NCBI GenBank assembly: GCA_021787595.1
Contig: JAJYLQ010000017.1
Coordinates: 41,300 to 105,299, forward strand
Length of the DNA stretch: 64,000 bases
Reading direction: 5' to 3'
DNA from: Chloroflexota bacterium
Lineage (GTDB): Bacteria; Chloroflexota; Anaerolineae; Anaerolineales; Villigracilaceae
Position numbers and translations under genes: made by a program. A model generated the notes under the pieces. That model was given only the letters and a program-made list of their open reading frames with translations, was not told the DNA's origin and ran no database searches. Shown piece by piece: positions 60,087 through 64,000 of the stretch (within the stretch, counting starts at the first letter, position 1; each line of letters opens with the position of its first letter).

Positions 60087-60992
60087 ATGTCACTGATCAC
60101 TCTCTTCTCCGCGCCCAAACCTTTCACCGATCCGCACATCGCGATGATCCAGCGCAACGCGATCAAATCCTGGACTCTGCTTCCCGATGTCGAAATCATT
60201 TTGCTCGGCAACGAAGAAGGATTAGTAGAAACTGCGAAGGAACTTGGTGTGAAGCATTTGACCAATGTGAAATGCAATGACAGCGGCACGCCGTTCATCT
60301 CGTCCATGTTCGAGCTGGCGCGGCAAAACAGCAACAACGAGTTATTGTGCATCATCAACGCGGACATGATTCTTATGCCCGATTTTATCGAAGCCGCGAA
60401 ACAGGTTGCGAAACAGAAAGATAAATTTGTTTTGCTCAGCCAGCGCTGGGACTTGGATGTGACTCAACCTATCGAATTCGATAACGATTGGCAAAACCGT
60501 CTACGGTCCGCTGTCCACGGTCATGGCGAGTTACATCGTCCCGCGGGAAGCGATTTCTTCCTCTTTCCTCTTTCTTCTTATCTCGACGTTCCTGACTTCA
60601 CCATTGGCCGCGCCGGCTGGGACAACTGGATGATCTACAAAGCGCGCAAGGAAAAATGGCCCGTGATTGATTGCACGCCATCGGTCATGATCGCGCATCA
60701 GAATCATGATTATTCTCATTTGCCAGATTCAAAGCCGCATTACGAACATCCCGACACGAACGAAAACATCCGTCTCGCGGGCGGATCGGCCAATGTGCGT
60801 TATACCATTTTGGATTCAACTCACCAGCTGGTGAATGGTAAATTTCTCCGTCCGAAGATGACTTATGCGCGTTTCATGCGCGGCGTGGAATTATTTTTGC
60901 GAAAGATATTCTTCTTCTTGCCTGAAAATATGATTGAAAATGTTGTACGCCCCAAAAGATGGAAAAAACGATTCAAGAAATTATTTAAATGA
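60087..60992 (+). CDS. Putative GT-A type glycosyltransferase
   Basis: A 301-residue protein with a GT-A-like beginning (SLITLFSAPKPFTDPHIAMI), a nucleotide-region strand LLCIINADMILMPDFIEAAK, where INAD may be the metal-binding motif, and RAGWDNWMIYKARKEKWPVI further on. The C-terminus is basic and amphipathic (RKIFFFLPEN, KRWKKRFKKLFK), suggesting membrane association. Four heptad units (60495-60522) are translated near residues 137-146. The exact family is not recognised; context supports glycosyl transfer. Confidence 0.65.
   Translation: MSLITLFSAPKPFTDPHIAMIQRNAIKSWTLLPDVEIILLGNEEGLVETAKELGVKHLTNVKCNDSGTPFISSMFELARQNSNNELLCIINADMILMPDFIEAAKQVAKQKDKFVLLSQRWDLDVTQPIEFDNDWQNRLRSAVHGHGELHRPAGSDFFLFPLSSYLDVPDFTIGRAGWDNWMIYKARKEKWPVIDCTPSVMIAHQNHDYSHLPDSKPHYEHPDTNENIRLAGGSANVRYTILDSTHQLVNGKFLRPKMTYARFMRGVELFLRKIFFFLPENMIENVVRPKRWKKRFKKLFK
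60495..60522. repeat. Heptad-like units inside coding sequence
   Basis: AACCGTC TACGGTC CGCTGTC CACGGTC, similar unit by unit to part of the array in the GT4 gene (57905-57932). It may be a degenerate array or a coincidence of coding sequence. Confidence 0.4.
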
Positions 60993-60994
60993 AC

Positions 60995-61055
60995 GTAGGG
61001 GCACAGCGGGATGGTTGACGGACAAAATCCTAAACTCGTCCCGCTGTGCCCCTAC
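60995..61055. repeat. GTAGGGGCACAGCGGGA inverted repeat, 17-bp perfect stem
   Basis: GTAGGGGCACAGCGGGA (60995-61011) pairs exactly with TCCCGCTGTGCCCCTAC (61039-61055), loop 27 bases. It is the same family as 7202-7229 and 13823-13883. It separates two glycosyltransferase genes. Confidence 0.75.
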
Positions 61056-61065
61056 AAGGATAAAA

Positions 61066-62115
61066 ATGCGTAAAGGTCAAAACCCTGCCAAGTTCGTCAA
61101 AGACGTCCCCCGCCCACAGCGGATCACGGTCGCGCTACTCAATTACATTCCGTTCCTAAGGGGATTCTATGCCGAGACTCTTGATGTCTTGAAAGTTTGC
61201 ATGGAATCAATGCGAAAAGACGCGGGCTTGCTATTTGATCTTATGGTATTCGATAACGGCTCATGCGCCGAAGTGCGCGATTATTTGATCCAAGAAAAAG
61301 AAGAAGGACGAATCCAATATTTGATTCTTGCCGAGAAAAATATGGGCAAGGGCGGCGCGTGGAATATCATTCTGGCGGGCGCGCCCGGAGAAATTATTGC
61401 ATACACCGACAGCGACGTTTTGTTTTCACCGAATTGGTTGAAACGTTCCGTTGAAATTCTGGAAACATTTCCGAATGTCGGCATGGTGACGGCGCGTCCG
61501 TTCCGTACCCCGCCAGAATTTTACGAATCGACTCTCGAATGGGCGCGCAAAAACGCGAAACTCGAAGATGGACAATTCATTCCGTGGGAAACATTTTTGG
61601 AATTCAATCTCTCGCTCGGACAGACCGAAGAAGAAAATAAAAAAGTCTATGCCGAGACAAAAGACTGGAGAATAACTTATAACCCCATGTCGTTGCGAGG
61701 AGTGGCGTCAAAGGTGCCACGACGAAACAATCTCCCATTAAACGAGGAGACTGCTTCGCAAAAAGCGCTCGCAGCGACATCTCATGAGATCGTTGCATTT
61801 GCTGGCGCTTCGCATTGGCAATTCACCGCGTACAAATCCACGCTTCAAGAATTCCTGCCCTTTGACATGGATAAACCCATGGGACAAGTCCGCCAATTGG
61901 ACAAGCGCATGAACGACGCGGGCTTGTTGCGCTTGATGGTCCCCGACCCGCTGGCGATGAATATGTCCAATACGCTGGGATATTTGCGCGGAGAACTCAA
62001 AGCGCAAAGTACAAAACGCAAAGCAAGTTTTGGCAAACGCGTGTTGGAAATTGGATTCGTCAAGAAGATGTTGCTGGCGATATACAACAAGATTTTCAAA
62101 TGGTATTATTCGTAG
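61066..62115 (+). CDS. GT2-like glycosyltransferase with translated palindromic repeat
   Basis: A 349-residue GT-A enzyme. ITVALLNYIPFLRGFYAETL starts the domain, DLMVFDNGSCAEVRDYL is the GT2-type strand, LAEKNMGKGGAWNIILAG and IIAYTDSDVLFSPNWL follow, where TDSDV is the DxD motif. Residues 208-239 (SLRGVASKVPRRNNLPLNEE) are encoded by a TGTCATTGCGAG-type repeat. A heptad array (61994-62028) is translated near the C-terminus (ELKAQSTKRKASF). AAGGA precedes the ATG at 61066; the track start is upstream of the repeat. Confidence 0.82.
   Translation: MRKGQNPAKFVKDVPRPQRITVALLNYIPFLRGFYAETLDVLKVCMESMRKDAGLLFDLMVFDNGSCAEVRDYLIQEKEEGRIQYLILAEKNMGKGGAWNIILAGAPGEIIAYTDSDVLFSPNWLKRSVEILETFPNVGMVTARPFRTPPEFYESTLEWARKNAKLEDGQFIPWETFLEFNLSLGQTEEENKKVYAETKDWRITYNPMSLRGVASKVPRRNNLPLNEETASQKALAATSHEIVAFAGASHWQFTAYKSTLQEFLPFDMDKPMGQVRQLDKRMNDAGLLRLMVPDPLAMNMSNTLGYLRGELKAQSTKRKASFGKRVLEIGFVKKMLLAIYNKIFKWYYS
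61687..61780. repeat. TGTCATTGCGAG-type repeat inside glycosyltransferase coding sequence
   Basis: It runs from atgtcgttgcgaggagtggc to gctcgcagcgacat with inner aacaatctcc/ggagactgcttc. It is clearly the same family as the intergenic copies at 30025, 52476 and 59991, here diverged and open in one frame. Confidence 0.8.
61994..62028. repeat. Heptanucleotide array inside glycosyltransferase coding sequence
   Basis: AACTCAA AGCGCAA AGTACAA AACGCAA AGCAAGT, five 7-bp units. The words resemble one arm of the hairpin at 17597-17642. Confidence 0.55.
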
Positions 62116-62118
62116 AGG

Positions 62119-62124
62119 TATAAT
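62119..62124 (+). promoter_or_regulatory. -10 box of toxin-antitoxin operon
   Basis: TATAAT lies 18 bases before the ATG at 62143, with AAGAGGTGAG as ribosome site between. TTCAAA at 62095-62100 is a possible -35 (18-bp spacer). Confidence 0.45.
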
Positions 62125-62142
62125 CATTGGAAGAGGTGAGCC

Positions 62143-62376
62143 ATGACTAACCTTGAAAAGACCATCTTACTTGAACTTTCATCACTGCCCAAATCACATC
62201 AGGCAGATGTATTAACCTATATTCGTTTCCTTCGACTCGGCTTGGCAAGTGATGATGAAATCGAAAAGCGTTTTGTTGCATCGTTGAAGCGTATTCGCGT
62301 TCGTGCAAAAAAGTTGAAAATTACACCGCGTGATATCGAGAAAGAAATCCGCGCAGTGCGCGCAGGTACGAGGTGA
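62143..62376 (+). CDS. Small antitoxin-like protein
   Basis: A 77-residue protein (LEKTILLELSSLPKSHQADV, later ITPRDIEKEIRAVRAG). Proteins with this tail are commonly found just before PIN-type toxins, so an antitoxin is suspected. Here it is followed after three bases by a DUF433 gene rather than its usual partner. No DNA-binding domain is obvious. Function not established. Confidence 0.5.
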   Translation: MTNLEKTILLELSSLPKSHQADVLTYIRFLRLGLASDDEIEKRFVASLKRIRVRAKKLKITPRDIEKEIRAVRAGTR

Positions 62377-62379
62377 CCT

Positions 62380-62610
62380 ATGGATCGAATTATCGTCAAC
62401 CCACAAATTCACTTTGGCAAACCCATCATCAAAGGAACGCGTATCACTGTGCAAGATGTTCTTGAGTTAATTAACGAGGGGTTGGGCTTTGACCAAATTA
62501 TCAAGGATTATTATCCTGACTTGAAGAAAGAAGATATTCAAGCCTGCTTGCAATACGCTATTGCATTAGTGGCGGCTGAGGACATTCATATTTCTTCGGT
62601 GGCGGCATGA
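62380..62610 (+). CDS. DUF433 domain antitoxin
   Basis: A 76-residue DUF433 protein: HFGKPIIKGTRITVQDVLEL is the family signature, followed by a helix-turn-helix-like IIKDYYPDLKKEDIQACLQY. DUF433 proteins are the antitoxin partners of DUF5615 PIN-like proteins, and this gene overlaps that partner by four bases. It probably binds both toxin and operator. Confidence 0.88.
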   Translation: MDRIIVNPQIHFGKPIIKGTRITVQDVLELINEGLGFDQIIKDYYPDLKKEDIQACLQYAIALVAAEDIHISSVAA

Positions 62611-62963
62611 AATTCCTGCTCGATCAGGATGTGTACGCACTGACAGAACGTTTCCTGCGCGAGCAGGGATATGACGTTGCAACCGCCTCTGAATTGGGAC
62701 TATCCCGTGCACAAGACTTGGATTTGTTGAAAACAGCAGGTGAACGGGGACGAATTTTTGTTACTCGTGATAGGGATTATGGCAATTTGGTCTTTGTTCA
62801 TCATGCAGGCAGGGGCGTAATCTATATGAGAATATTGCCATCGAGCATGAAAGAAGTTCATGCTGAATTGAAGAAAGTGCTTGAAGCTTATAGTGAAGAT
62901 GAATTGGCAAAATCATTTGTGGTAGTGGAAAAAGGTCGCTATCGCATACGAAAGATTGAATAA
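62607..62963 (+). CDS. DUF5615 PIN-like toxin
   Basis: A 118-residue DUF5615 protein, a PIN-like (Mut7-C type) putative RNase. FLLDQDVYALTERFLREQGY supplies the first acidic residue, RIFVTRDRDYGNLVF the later ones, and GVIYMRILPSS follows in family order. Coupled to the DUF433 gene by ATGA. Its RNA target is unknown. Confidence 0.88.
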   Translation: MKFLLDQDVYALTERFLREQGYDVATASELGLSRAQDLDLLKTAGERGRIFVTRDRDYGNLVFVHHAGRGVIYMRILPSSMKEVHAELKKVLEAYSEDELAKSFVVVEKGRYRIRKIE

Positions 62964-62976
62964 TATGCACGCGCTT

Positions 62977-63010
62977 TCCCCTCTCCTACAAGGAGAGGGC
63001 AGGGTGAGGT
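62977..63010. repeat. CCCTCTCC/GGAGAGGG palindromic repeat, probable terminator
   Basis: CCCCTCTCCTacaAGGAGAGGGC followed by agggtgagg, after the toxin gene. It is a short copy of the C-rich/G-rich family. It may end the toxin-antitoxin transcript. Confidence 0.6.
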
Positions 63011-63111
63011 GGCAATGCATAACAAAATTTTCAGTTGGTATTATTCTTAGAGCTTCTTGTGGCTTGAAATGTGCCAAGTAACAGCGCGGTAAAGAAAGGA
63101 GTTCCTGAAAA

Positions 63112-63876
63112 ATGAAAAACAAATTTTGTTTTCTTTTTGTAACGATCATTGCTTTCGTTGCTTTGCTGGGAGTCTCCTGTTCTGTATCCTTGCTTACAAC
63201 AGAGATTAGTATAACTCCTTCAGTTACTCCCTCTCCAATTCCAAGCCCTACGTTTACGCCAGTGACATATCCGACCATGACCCCATATCCAACCGATATT
63301 TCATATCCTACCGCCAGTATAGTAAATGCAAAGGCTGTCGCTTTTATTAGTGAAGAAGGAAATGGCAATTCTCTATGGATCGCAAATGTGGATGGTAGTG
63401 GGGAAAGAAAATTAACCGATATTGAACACAACACTCAATGGGGAAGTGAGTATTTATTAAAGTGGTCTCCTGATGGAAAATGGATTGGTTATATATCTGG
63501 AGATGATTTATGGATCATTTCTCCTGACGGTTCAGTAAAAAGAAAGCTTTTGTCATTCCCTGATAGGACTACAGGAACACTATATACATATGTGTGGTCT
63601 CCAGATAGTTCGAAGATTGCTTATATACAGAAAGCAACTGATGGCCCAGTAGCGCAGATTACCGTAACAATGTTTGATTTGGTCACAGGAAAAACACTTG
63701 AAATATCTTCCAATCAAGCACCCGATCCAATGCCTATATCATGGTCGCCTGATGGAAAATATATTCTTTTTGCTAAAGATTTTTCTTATAGTCTTTACGA
63801 GGTTGCTACAGGTAAAATCACAAAAGAAATAAAACCAAATGGCATGGGTTGTTGGGTAGGGTGGAGTATATGGTGA
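63112..63876 (+). CDS. Lipoprotein with TolB-like beta-propeller repeats
   Basis: A 254-residue lipoprotein. The signal ends in a lipobox-like LGVSC near residue 23, followed by a Pro/Thr linker (TPSVTPSPIPSPTFTPVTYP). The rest has TolB/PD40-type blades: LKWSPDGKWIGYISGDDLWI, WSPDSSKIAYIQ and SWSPDGKYILFAKD. It should be anchored outside the cytoplasm with a short propeller, shorter than full six- or seven-blade proteins. The region is AT-richer than the glycan locus. Role unknown. Confidence 0.8.
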   Translation: MKNKFCFLFVTIIAFVALLGVSCSVSLLTTEISITPSVTPSPIPSPTFTPVTYPTMTPYPTDISYPTASIVNAKAVAFISEEGNGNSLWIANVDGSGERKLTDIEHNTQWGSEYLLKWSPDGKWIGYISGDDLWIISPDGSVKRKLLSFPDRTTGTLYTYVWSPDSSKIAYIQKATDGPVAQITVTMFDLVTGKTLEISSNQAPDPMPISWSPDGKYILFAKDFSYSLYEVATGKITKEIKPNGMGCWVGWSIW

Positions 63877-64000
63877 TAGTGCAAGGAATTTTCTGTAATT
63901 TCGATCAAGTGTTACCTTGCAATTTTATGTGGTGATTAAGTTGAACCTTCAAAAGTCATATAGGTTCTGCCGGTTAACCACTCTTCACTGATCTCACTGA
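63877..64000. other. Non-coding end of window
   Basis: No gene or convincing signal is seen in these bases, which reach the window edge. Confidence 0.5.

Overview
The window reads as a chromosome segment of a Chloroflexota bacterium, probably class Anaerolineae. That placement is inferred from protein style (tsaE-tsaB-rimI block, large GT-C-like membrane protein families, Pro/Thr-linker lipoproteins, moderate GC) and from dense intergenic repeats; there is no rRNA or other phylogenetic marker here, so it is only moderately secure. Genes are closely packed, ATGA stop/start overlaps are common, and no rRNA, tRNA, CRISPR array or classical transposase was seen.

Layout. (1) 0-13.8 kb is a mixed accessory/housekeeping region: a zinc-peptidase-like protein and a 5'-3' exonuclease, an EamA transporter, a PEBP lipoprotein, an AAC(6')-like acetyltransferase, a DUF1232 membrane protein, a metallophosphoesterase, a MarR regulator divergent from two DUF1801-like proteins, an ICMT-like methyltransferase, two AT-richer GH10-like lipoproteins, a frameshifted VapC-type toxin with a putative antitoxin, and PolX. 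(2) 13.9-16.2 kb is a translation/DNA-repair operon: tsaE, tsaB, rimI, type-4 uracil-DNA glycosylase. (3) 16.2-62.1 kb is one very long surface-polysaccharide locus: nucleotide-sugar enzymes (UDP-HexNAc dehydrogenase, UDP-GlcA-type 4-epimerase, gmd and a GDP-fucose synthase, a PseB-like dehydratase, an RmlD-like reductase, a NeuB/PseI-like synthase, an SpsF-like cytidylyltransferase), GT2 and GT4 glycosyltransferases, seven GT-C-like membrane proteins, two LPG-synthase-TM flippase-like proteins, AsnB, SAM methyltransferases, a Wzx flippase and a Wzm/Wzt ABC exporter. (4) 62.1-64 kb holds a DUF433/DUF5615 toxin-antitoxin operon and a propeller lipoprotein.

The genes of the locus could together make, decorate and export a fucose- and nonulosonate-containing polysaccharide. 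Two export routes are present. One winged-helix regulator gene (44.2 kb) carries a 17-bp palindrome over its -10 box, and nearly the same palindrome sits over the -10 box of gmd (22.8 kb). This suggests one autoregulated control circuit for both blocks.

The most unusual layer is repetitive DNA. Arrays of degenerate 7-bp units (for example GGTGTCA or ACTTGAC) lie between many genes of the locus and also inside coding frames. Two small S23-type four-helix-bundle genes are each bracketed by such arrays in inverted orientation; one of these cassettes separates wzm from wzt. Other palindromic repeat families are translated in frame, and two of them form the linkers of methyltransferase/glycosyltransferase fusion proteins. 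I regard the four-helix-bundle gene plus inverted heptad arrays as the best candidate for an undescribed mobile or repeat-associated system.
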